Source: Biscogniauxia marginata (Eukaryota; Ascomycota; Sordariomycetes; Xylariales; Xylariaceae). From it: a stretch of DNA of 64,000 nt. The stretch spans positions 113,008 to 177,007 of the forward strand of contig MU404060.1 in the NCBI GenBank assembly GCA_022695795.1. Reading direction: 5' to 3'. A program made the position numbers and the translations under genes. Under the pieces are notes generated by a model. It was not told where the DNA came from, searched no databases, and worked only from the letters and a program-made list of their open reading frames with translations. Positions 36,845 through 47,299 of the stretch are shown here, piece by piece (the first letter of the stretch is position 1; each line of letters starts with the position of its first letter).

Positions 36845-38961
36845 CTAATACCCGTACTGATACCGATTCGAATAGTTTGACTGAGACTCGAAGGTGTTTG
36901 GCCAGTCGAGCTCGTCACTGTAGATCGAGCTTCCGTGTGACCAAAATTGTACACGTATAGGGCATTTTGGCACCCTCCACTCCCTCGGCATCCAATCATT
37001 CTCAAGTTTGAACCCTAATATAATAACATAATCTCGTTTATCAAGTTCAAGCAAGAATTTGCGGAATTTATCGATAATACTTTTCCGATCTGCGGTTCTA
37101 GACGCATTCCCATCACCATGAGGCTGTGCAATTATAGCCGTGAAAATATCATCTAGGCTGTCAAAGACATGAAGTGTGCCCCCTAAAGCTGGTGGTAACC
37201 GATGGATAAGGGCTGATCCAGGAGTGTGACGGTGCATCTCCTCGTACCACCGCGATACTACATTCTTGTCATTGGAATGACGTAGCTCCAACTTATGGAA
37301 CAAAACTTGGTCGATGAAGTTCGTTGACAGCCATACCTTGGCTAAGGACTTGATAGTTTCCCTCATATCCTCCTGGTGCTCTCGTGAGTCGCTCGCGTAG
37401 ATGACACGATATGTCTCAAGATATGTCTCTAATTCGAGAAAAAGCAGTTTAAGAGTAATGATACTACTATTCAATAACTTGGGAAGTTTGATTTGGACGT
37501 TATGACCTTGTCGTATTTGGGGTACATCACCAGCTCGTGGTCGTAAGCTCCTTTTGAGTGGAAACTTTAGCACCGACTTAATGTAGCTCTTCCAATATGA
37601 GGATTGGATAGGTGACACCCGGGGGTTATCGCGGGAGTAGTGAAGGAACAAGAAGTCGTCGCGGTACTGTCTCTCTCCAGGCCATCTGCGGTTATTAAAA
37701 CGTAACGATTGGCGTGCATCATGAGCAGCACTTTCGAAAGAAGGATGATGATTGTCGAGTAGGCTTTTGTAGAATACCTCGTTGAATGCCGAGACACTGT
37801 GCGTGCCTATCTTCCCCCAGACTGCCAGTACATTGCGGACGTTAGAACGGATGAACAGTCTCGCCATGTTGTTCGTTTCACCAGCCTCCTCGTAAGCCGA
37901 CCAGCAAGAAGTCATGACGATATTCTCTATGCGATATCGTAGTAGCGTTTTCGCCACATCTTTAACTTCTTCGCTCACGATTCCTTTGGGGTTGTCGCTT
38001 CTACCAGTTGCAAATATTAGTCTGCAAACCGCTGGTGTACTCTGAATATCACTAGTAGCTTCAGTGTTAACATTTAATGCACACCTGATACTTCACATTT
38101 AACCATTAAGCTGAAGTATAGGGGTACTTACTCGTCTCCGTGTAAGTCAAAATGGATAATGTTGAAATTGACCCCATGCTCTCTTCTCTTCTTCAAATGT
38201 TCATTGAGGTGGTTCAATGACCCAGGCCGTACAATTTCCAGCATGAACTTTGGTCGTCCATGATTAAGCCGTTCGTGGAGCTCCATTAAAGGACGTCGCG
38301 TCAAATCTGGCTCGACGTCTCGATTATTTCCCGTCTTCGTAAGGTCTCTAGCAATGACAAGCAGGATTTTGACCACGCCACTGGACGCTATCTGCATTGA
38401 AGAAAGAGTCTCAGCATGCGCAAATCGGACGCCATTTTTGTCGTCAAAGACACGGGACACAACAGCAGAATAACGAGGAGGCCAAGTGCTTCCAAATCCA
38501 ATACCCTCAAGAAGCTCCCATTTCAGGGAATGTATACTTCTTGAGTCTCGGGTGGGTGTTCCGTCTTCCTCCTCTATTATTGTGATGATGCATCCTGTTG
38601 CATCATTTATGAATGCGCCCGGTCGTGCTCGTCGAAACTCGTCAAGGCGTAGTGAATCGAGGAGCCTTTGGCCGCTTGTATTTAAGTGATCATCCCATTC
38701 GGAAAGACATCTGTGCCTATTCACAGCGATTGAACCGTCGAGGCTGTTTGCAATGGCAAGCACGTTTGCTGATTCGCGAACGTAATCGTTTAGCTCGGAC
38801 TCGTAGAATACTCGGGAGCATGGGTCGCGTAGGTAGCTGGTCCCAAAATCATGTTCATTAATTTGGATTCGAATTTCCCAATGTGGAGTGTTACAATTCT
38901 GGTGAGGTCGTCCCCGGGAAGTGCTAACAATGTAGATCTTGTCCATAATTATGGCGGGCAA
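36845..38961 (-). CDS. CHAT-domain (caspase-like) protease
   Basis: Two minus-strand exons, 38961-38132 and 38084-36845; the 47-nt intron (GTAAGT...TATCAG) splits a Glu codon; 689 residues. The CHAT domain (about 205-400) has the strand VVKILLVIARDL, then FNIIHFDLHGDE with the catalytic His (about 274), then IENIVMTSCWSAY with the catalytic Cys (about 337), then NVRNVLAVWGKI and AFNEVFYKSLL: the clan CD protease core. The N-terminal about 190 residues include RSIHSLKWELLE, common before fungal CHAT domains. The C-terminal about 280 residues match nothing I recognise; they lack a visible P-loop or clear TPR. The start could also be Met6. Known CHAT enzymes (separase relatives, bacterial Craspase, fungal gasdermin-linked CHATs) cleave one partner protein. 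The gasdermin-like gene diverging 644 bp away is the obvious candidate substrate. Confidence 0.85.
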
Positions 38962-39605
38962 CGCAACAGAATATTAATGTCAACATCTTGAGATCGAGGA
39001 ATAGTGTTTAGGAATGCAGAGTGTAGGAACGAAGGCGAGGCTGGCTATCGAGTTTTTTTATTCTACACTAGGTAACTCTTTCTCTTTTCTTATTTAATGT
39101 GTCGTATTTTCGGTGTAGGTTAGGTAGTGTAGCATTTACTCCAATAATGGGGGCGGCAAGACCCTTGTTGCAGCTGAATATCTATCGCAAGCCATTTCCC
39201 TTGGGTATTCGACTGGATGGAACAGATGAATCGATTGGAACGCCATCTTTGATACTACTCCACAATAAAGCTTGTATGCCTATTGCCATCCCGTTCCGCA
39301 CCTACATGGGGCTTGGATAGCATGACTACTCGCATATAGGGGCTGAGTCAAAAGGCAATTTTGCACTCCGAAATGCGAGCCTCGTAGGCCTCCCATCTGG
39401 AAGAGAGCTCATTGGTACACTCTCCTAGTACTGATTAATATAATACCCCTCAGCAAAATACGGGTGCCTCAATTCTGGAATAAGATGTTTTGTCCATCAA
39501 CCAGATGCACATACTTGTCCTCAAGCACCCATATGTCCTCGAGTTAGACTTGGATATTTGCCCCCAAACACTCAAAAGTAGGGAGATAACTCATTCAAAG
39601 TCCCT
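38962..39605. promoter_or_regulatory. Shared divergent promoter region of CHAT protease and gasdermin-like genes
   Basis: A 644-bp space between the start codons of two divergently transcribed genes. A short frame at 39099-39320 has no recognisable sequence. I see no defined operator; co-regulation is inferred only from the layout. Confidence 0.5.
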
Positions 39606-40487
39606 ATGAATAAGCTTTTAGTTCAGCCACGGAACCCACTGTTCCTGACATGCCCACCGATTCTCGCAAGCGAGTACCGCGACAAGCTAATGGGCGCTTG
39701 CGTCGTCAACCCTTATGATCCTATACACGCTTATTCTTCGGCTAGGGGGCAGAAACCCATCGATACTCTCCCCCAAATTGATCCTATTCCCGTTGAGATC
39801 GACAACTACTATAATATTTTGAACGCGAGCTCGAACGCGAAGGTGAAAGTGAAATTCGATCAGATTATCAGCTTGTTTTTCGAAAGGGATGGTAGTTCAA
39901 CAGAAGCACGAGAAGCGGCAAGCGCCAAATGGTGGAAGATGGAGACTCCCCATGACCACTTTCAAGATTTGATGGCCGACTCAGGATACAGGGATTCTGT
40001 CGTAGCACTTCTACGGAAGAACCCTAAAGAACCTGTATACTTCGTGACCAATATCCTAGCCTTGTCGACGCTCAAGATGGACAAAGCATTTCAACTTTCC
40101 ACAAAGTCAGGGGGTCATGCTGGAGTGCGTGATCCTAAGACCGGCATTTCGACACAGTTAGATGCTGAAGTTGGCCATTCAGCAGATCGATCAGCCGGGG
40201 GCGAGTTTCTCCATGAGATGATTGTCGGCTTGGGAGTCTACGAGATCTATCTGACAAAGCAGGAATCATGGAGGTGGCGTGCTGCACTGAAAAAGAGGAA
40301 CTCGGACCACATAATCCAGTCCGTACCAGTCCCGGAGAGAACTCTTCACGATCTCAGAATGGGTAGTTCTCTAGCGACCCCACCTGACGGCGCGCGGTTT
40401 CTAAGCAAAAGTAACCCGAACAAAGACCCCAGTACGCCAAAGAGTATGGATAGCACCCCAGCATTCGAGTTGTATTTCCCAGAGTGA
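39606..40487 (+). CDS. Gasdermin-like pore-forming cell-death protein (putative)
   Basis: Single exon, 293 residues, no signal peptide. The central part follows the fungal gasdermin (RCD-1/HET-Q1) layout: an AKWWKMETP strand with a following acidic/aromatic segment, then EPVYFVTNILAL, the counterpart of the conserved 'vYfVTgl-iA' strand, then a polar hairpin rich in Gly/Ser/Lys, and MIVGLGVYEIYL, which fits the last strand of the pore-forming domain ('dFIvGfrvrkI.Y'). The C-terminal about 60-70 residues (after roughly 230) are polar and Pro/Ser-rich, like the short autoinhibitory tail that fungal partner proteases remove. The length fits fungal family members of about 240-300 residues. Head-to-head with a CHAT protease gene, the context reported for many fungal gasdermins. 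I recognised it by pattern and neighbourhood, not by a search. The protein would permeabilise membranes and kill the cell once cleaved. Confidence 0.65.
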   Translation: MNKLLVQPRNPLFLTCPPILASEYRDKLMGACVVNPYDPIHAYSSARGQKPIDTLPQIDPIPVEIDNYYNILNASSNAKVKVKFDQIISLFFERDGSSTEAREAASAKWWKMETPHDHFQDLMADSGYRDSVVALLRKNPKEPVYFVTNILALSTLKMDKAFQLSTKSGGHAGVRDPKTGISTQLDAEVGHSADRSAGGEFLHEMIVGLGVYEIYLTKQESWRWRAALKKRNSDHIIQSVPVPERTLHDLRMGSSLATPPDGARFLSKSNPNKDPSTPKSMDSTPAFELYFPE

Positions 40488-41642
40488 GGATGAAGAAGAG
40501 TTTTCCATGATAAAAACGAATTGGATTGTTTTTTTGTCATGCATCAGAAGATATGGAGGAACCTGTGATTGTATTCTTTCAATCCAAATTTTTTGGTAGT
40601 ATAATTCGTTTAGCCAATATCTAGGAACAGTGAGGGCATACTTAGTTTAGGCGATTATCATTTTTACATCCACGAGTATCCAACTTCAATTTATTATCCT
40701 TTTTTTGTCGTGCATAGTTCGTGAGGTGCGCAGAACAAGGCGTCGACTGGTGTTGCGTAGCGAAGCTTACATCTCAACATGAAGCTACCATTACTTCACG
40801 CTCTCCGGTCATAATTTGCTCGGAACAAGACGGTACTTTGGTAGGTATTTGACAAGAAGACTTTTGAATTGAGCAAGATATTCGCAGACTAGGTTAGTGT
40901 AGTTACAAGAGCGAAGACTATGCTAGTTAAGGCGGCGATATGCGATCATAGGCATAGGTGAGTCCAGTCATCTATCAGTTAAGGTTCATTGATAATATGT
41001 TACATCAAAAAAGGGTTGCTATATTCTACACTAAACTTAAGTATATAACAGATCCTTTAACTCTCGTACGAAAAAACAACAGCCTCGACATTGGAGTCAA
41101 CGTGCATAGCTACTAGGGAGTTAGGGGAAGAGAGCCGGGGGAAACAACATCCCCCAATGAGTCACAGCAAATCCGTAAAGACAGGCTTTGCAGAGTTGTA
41201 GAGAACGATCTTAAAATTGCAAAGGTCGGGAATGTGTGGGTATACGCCGGCTGTAACGACAGTGAGGATGGAATGATATTGTTTTTCTTCGTAAATTGGG
41301 AGAATTATAACCCAACTTGGCACCCATATGATTAGCCCCTAATCAATGAAGGAGAGTCATTTGCCGGTATTTAACAACCAGGATAGGTCGGTGCATGCCA
41401 TTCTCTACCTATCTCTAGCCATTTTCACCGGGAGCATAATCTACAAATTTCTCAGAATGTTAAAAGTCTAACTTGAGCCCAACCCTTCACAGTTTATTTT
41501 TCATATTATACCCTATATATTCCTCTTAGTCCTAAATACACATCGCTTAACCCCAAACGTTTTCGAACTCCACGTCACAGTGGAATTAACACCTTGCCGG
41601 ACATTTTAATTAAGGATATTCTTATTATAACGTACCACATAA
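40488..41642. other. Intergenic, transition into AT-rich repeat DNA
   Basis: No gene seen. Base composition shifts from mixed to strongly AT-rich near 41.6 kb. Confidence 0.5.
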
Positions 41643-41790
41643 GCGAGTAGACGAAACAAGCTCGCGAACGAAATGGTTTTCTATATAAAATCGACTTTTT
41701 TGAAAATTCATAACTTTCTGTGTAAAAATCGCAAATATTTCGAAATTTTGTTTTTAGTTATATAATTATATAATATAACTTTATATCTAA
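41643..41790 (+). repeat. Half copy of the MITE-like inverted-repeat element
   Basis: Starts GCGAGTAGACGAAACAAGC and matches, in reverse complement, the right end of the element at 56997-57395, including the CTCGCGAACGAAATGG and TATATAAAATCGACTTTTT blocks. It stops exactly where an LTR starts (41791). Confidence 0.75.
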
Positions 41791-42025
41791 TGTGACGAAC
41801 CTCCCTATATGTTCTTAGTCAGTTAACCTCACAAGTAAGTACGTACTAGGTTTTCTTGTTTTAAAGGTAATAATAAATCGAGGTTAGTTTAAAAGGTTTA
41901 TAATGCTTTATTCGTTAAAGAGATTTTAAAATACTTTTATTATAGTATTAAAAAGTAATTATAATCTTAAATTAATAACTAAAAAACTAAAATAAATAAC
42001 TAAATATAAAAGAAATTTTAAGTTA
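41791..42025 (-). repeat. 3' LTR of element A (recognisable part)
   Basis: Begins TGTGACGAACCTCCC and follows the B LTR for about 230 bases (GTACGTACTAGGTTTTCTTG and onward). Beyond that it diverges from the B LTR, so its inner end is uncertain. Confidence 0.7.
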
Positions 42026-45000
42026 TTTATATAACTCTTTTTTAAGAATTAAATCTATTATTCTTCTTAATTATTTTATATAGATTTATCGTGATTTAAT
42101 CGTACTTAAATTATAATAAATCCTATTTTTAGTTAATAAAAGTAATTATTTAAAGTTACTTTGTTATTAGTTCACGAACCTCTTATTAAAAATCCCCTTT
42201 TTAGTTTTAAGTAAATCATAATATTATTTTTTTCTTTTTAAGATCTTTATTTTAAAAATAAATAAATAGGTAAACCTCGTTCTTTTGTCGCAAGGTTTAC
42301 TTTTTTTTCTTTTTTTCTTAACCTTTTTAATATATTAAAACGCATTTTTAAAACGAAACTTTTTATACGATTAAACTAACGGGCTTTTTAAAATACTTGA
42401 GCTTTATATATTTGTTAATTTAACTTTAAGGTTTTTTATTATTTAAATTATATTTACTTTAACGAGACTTCTTATTATATATTTAAAGGTTATTTTAATT
42501 ATTTGTTTTATACTTAATAATAAAAACTTTATAACGATTTCTTTATATTAATAAATACTTTAAAAAGTATAAAACAAAAAAGAAAAAAGTTAAAGTTATA
42601 ACATCAAGTTATTAAAAACCGTTTTAAACGATTACGGCTTTAAAAAAAACTTACTTAAAAAGCGTAAAAACGAACTTCTTAAAAAAGCAAAAAAAAGTAA
42701 AAATAAAATAATAGCGGCTTAGCGAGAAGCAGCGAAATACGGAAAAATCGCTATGTCGGCTTGAACTTAAACAAGGTGTACTTATTTCCGAGGTCGTCTC
42801 CTTTTTCGACTTATCTTTTTTAAGTTAAAATTTTAACTTTTAAGCCTTTTTAATCGATTTAGGTTTTAGCAATAAAAATTCGCAAATTTATTTATTAAGT
42901 TCTTTAAATAATTAAATAATTTTAAGTGTTTTTCTCGAGTAAATAACCTTCTTATTTAACAAAATATTATAATTAATTATTAATTTATTAAGGTTTTTTT
43001 AAGTTTTAATTAGTTTTTTAACGAGGCGTTTTTTAGTGCTAATTTTAGGAGTAAAACATGGAATATAAAGTATATTCTAATTTTTTTTTTAAAAAAAGTT
43101 TATAATTAATTTTCGAAACGATTTCTTTAATCTTATATAGTTTTAACTTTTTAAACTCGAGTTTTTTATTAAGTCGTTTTATTTTAATGCGTTCTTATTA
43201 ATATGTTTTATCGTTAACGAAATAAATAAATTATATCTTTTTTCTTAAAAATTAATTCTTTAATTTTTTTATTATAATATTTTATTATTTTGTTTTAAAT
43301 AAACTATAATTCTTTTTATAATCGTAATTATACTATTTAAACATTTTTAAATAATACCTTTACTTTCGAGGCTTTTATTTCGACTTTTAATATTTTCGTA
43401 AGTTCGATTAATTATTTTTAGATTTTTGTTTTTTAACTATATATTGTTTTATATAATGACATCTTTATATTCTTATTAATCGAAATATTATACACTATCT
43501 AAGCTACTAATAATAATTTTACCTAGTTATTTATTTCCTGGTTAATATAACTTCGGAAATATTATTTCATTATTTAGTTTAGTTTTTCTATTTATTCGTT
43601 TAACTAAAAATAATACATTATAAACAATTTTTATTTAACTTCTATTCGTTTCATTAAATCAATTTAAAACTTCGAAATAAATAACTTATTTTTATTTAAA
43701 ATAATGCGTTTTAATAATCCATATTTATTAATATACTTTCTTAAAAAACTAAAAACTAGCTATTTTATTATGCTTAACTTGTTAAACAATAAAAAGTAAA
43801 CATATTTCATAAGTTTATTAATAATTACTTATATACTATTATAAAGTACTTTTATAATAAGATCTTTTAACTTAGAAAGTTTTACTACGAAATCTCATAT
43901 AATTATATACCACGCTTTATTAAGTATTTAAATTAATTATAATAGTTTATATAGTTTATATTGTAATATTTTAACTTTATTATAAACGTTATAATTCTTT
44001 ATAACTCTTTTAATTATTTGTTGTATTCCTAGAAAATCAAATTCCTTTTAAAGTCGTTTTAATGTTTTAAAAATTCCTTAGTAACTATATAGAAAGTGTT
44101 TATAAAATTCCTTAACAAATTCGTCTTATACTCGTTTTAATATATAAACCTTTTCTTTATATAAAAGAAATTCGTTACTAAATCTTTATTAAAACTATAA
44201 TTATTTTTCCTTTTAATTATAACTTTCCTTAAAACGTTATTTCTAGTTTCTTATATTAATTTACATATAAATTAGCATAATTAATCCGTTATTTTATTAT
44301 TTAAACATCTAAATATCTTTTTTATTAATTTTTAATTTATAATCTCCTTTTTTATTAAAAAGATCTATTTAAATGTTTTTTTCCTTTAATATAATAAATT
44401 CTAAAATTAAAATTAAATAAAAAATTATTTAACGCTTATATTTTTAATTAAGCGTTTACGTTATTATAAACTATATAAGGTTTTTATAGTTTAAATAAAT
44501 ATTAATAGGTTTTTTAATTTCATTAAACCATAATTCTTATTCTTTTAATGCTTTAATAACTATTAATAATTCCTTATTATAAATTTAATAATTTAATTTA
44601 ATACTATGTAGTGCCTTAAATAAATACGCGACTAAGTATCATTTTCCATTATCTTTTAATTACTTTAAAACTACTTCGATAACGAAATTTAAGGCGTTTA
44701 TTTTTAATCGTTTTTTCTTGTTTTCATTTAAAAGTTTATATATAACCTTATTAATTATAACTTCTTTTAACTACTAAAAAACCTATTTAGCTTTTTAATA
44801 AAATAAAAAACTTTTTTTATTTTCATTAAAGTAATTAATTCTATTAATAACTTAATAATTCGCTCGAAATTTTAAATAAATTATTTAATATAATTAATAA
44901 AGCCAAAAAATACATATACGTTTATAACACTTTTAAGTTTTAGTTAATCTTTAATTATTACTATTTTTCCTTTTTAAATATAGATTTCTTTTAAACTTAT

Positions 45001-46256
45001 TATAAACCTTAAATAATTTAGTTTTTTAATATACTATTTATTTTTAATTAAATAAATAAGTAGGTTTACCTTTTTTAAGGCTTTTAACACTTATTTTACA
45101 TGTTTTTTATACTCCTTTTCGTTTTTTAAGTAAATAAATAAATATAAATTTATTTAAAAACTTATAAAGAATTGTTATAATTATATGTTAAAATATAGTA
45201 GGTGCGTTAATAAATCTAAATAACATAACCTTGTATTTATAATGTTTATATATTATTTAAAAGGCGGTGTATTATTTATATTTTTTAGCCATTTTAATTA
45301 TATAATAATTATTATAAAGGTTTAATGTTATAAAGATTTAAACCTTATTAATTTACTTTTTTATAAGTTTTATTAATAGTAACAAGTATTTATTCTTTTT
45401 TATTACTTTATTAAGGTGTTAATAATTAATTACTCGTCGTTATACTAAATTTCCTTTTTTATTAATACGTTACTTTTCGTTTTTATTAACCTTTAATATT
45501 ATAATTACTAGGTATCTTAACAAGAACTTTAATTCTCGAATATATCCTTTATTAAATTCCTTTTAAATTCCTTTTTATAATGCCTTTTATTTTTCTTGAT
45601 TTATAAAATATATTAAAAATAATTTTAATTACTTTCTTTTTTTAAAGTAATTTTAGTAATTTTATTAACTATATTTTAATAATTCTTTTTTTATTTTATT
45701 TTTAAATAATTTATAAAAACGGAGGTATTTACGTAATACTCTTTTCGTTAAATTTTTAAACTTAATTACTCGAATTATATAAACGATATATTTTGTTTTT
45801 ATATTCGTTTTTTTAATGTTATTTACGGTACTTATTTTATAACCCGTAATAATTAACTCCTTTTAATTTTAATCTTAATAAAGCGTATTTATCTCGAAAT
45901 TTATTTATAAATTGCTTTTTTTAAGTTAATTTATTCTTAAAATCATATCGTGATTTAATATATATATAATATTAAAAATGACTTACTTAAAATGTTTTTA
46001 AATAGTCACTAAAAAAGGAATTATTTCTCTTAACACCTTATCATTTTTATAACTAGATATATATTCTTTAAAGTTTTATAATTTATATAAACTTTATTTA
46101 TATATTTATAATATATTGTTTTTTTAAACTATTTTAATTAAAATATAGTTTTTATTTACTTTTAAATTTATAAGGGCTTTATACTCCCTTTTATTGTATT
46201 TAATTTTAGTTATAATGGTATTATTAAGTTTTAATTAAATTTCGTATAAAGACTTG

Positions 46257-46660
46257 TGTGACGAACCTCCCTGTGTGTTCCTAGTCAGCTGACTTCACAG
46301 GTGAGTACGTACCGGGTTTTCTTGGTTTAAAGGTAATAATAGGTTGAGATTGGTTTAAGTGATTTACGATGTTATGTTCGTTAAAGAGGTTTCAAGGTAC
46401 TCTCACTATAGTATTAAGGAGTGATTATAGTCTTAGATTAATAGCTAAAAAATAAATAACTAAATACATAAGAAATTCTAATTTATTTATACTCGTTCTC
46501 CCTTCATATAAAAACTTTCGAATCATTAAATCACTAATTCTTTATTTATAATTTAATAATTTATTAAATTATTAAATTATGGATTCTTAATTTATGATTC
46601 AACGATTTATTCTGGTTTACGTGACTTACACGTAACATAACACAAAAAAGGTTTATAACA
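46257..46660 (-). repeat. 3' LTR of element B
   Basis: 404 bp, TGTGACGAACC...GGTTTATAACA, same length as its partner at 53337-53740. Near-palindromic ends (TGTKACGAACC / GGTTCGTAACA). Confidence 0.88.
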
Positions 46661-46881
46661 TTATTTTTCCCTTCCGAGAATCTTTATCTCAAAGATAAAA
46701 AAGAGTGTAACTTAATTACTTTTTCTTTGGTTATTAGTGAGTTTTTTATTTCCACTTTAATATGTCTTATCGAGTCATAAAGAACTACAAAGAAATTCCT
46801 GAAATTTCTTGTCGTGCCCGGAAGTAAGTTAAAAATAAATTAGCCCTAGTAAACGTAGTTATTTTTAAAGGTCGAAAAGAA

Positions 46882-47232
46882 ATGCCTTGTTTTTACTGCG
46901 ATTGTAACGAGAAGGAATATATTGTTTTAAACGAATCCGATCGTTGTAATGAGTATATTCGGATGAATCGTACTCGATGCGACGTTTTTAGCATTTCTAG
47001 GAGTAGTGTAACCGAGATTACTAAGTAATTCCAAAAAATCGAAAACGAACTAGAAAAAGCTAAAACACGTTAAAAGGCTGCGATGGTTCACATTCGTCGC
47101 CTTCATATTTAATGTCGTTTTTAGTTTAAAAAGTTAAAAAAAATAATTATACGCGGTTTAAACTCTATTAAGGAGTTAAAGCGTATTAAGCGCGAGGAAA
47201 AAAAATAGAAACGTCTTGTTGAAAAATCGTAA
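46882..47232 (+). pseudogene. Antisense zinc-knuckle ORF inside element B, RIP-broken
   Basis: On the plus strand, opposite to pol, ATG 46882 opens a frame reading PCFYCDCNEKEYIVLNESDRC then IRMNRTRCDVF and later KKLKKIIIRG and GLNSIKELK. This is the pattern of a small fungal retroelement-associated protein with a CxxC...C...C...C cluster, a coiled-coil middle and a basic RRGL-SLDEL end. Four in-frame stops before the final TAA, three of them TAA and one TAG, fit RIP of Gln codons. It lies between the 3' LTR and the end of pol. Confidence 0.6.
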
Positions 47233-47299
47233 TGCTTAGAGGGATTATAGCGTTAATTTAAATCTTCGTAAGGTTTATTTATTTCTAAGGCTTACCTTT

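Noticed and set aside
39099..39320. Small frame between the CHAT and gasdermin-like genes
   Set aside because: No recognisable sequence; the space is better explained as a divergent promoter.
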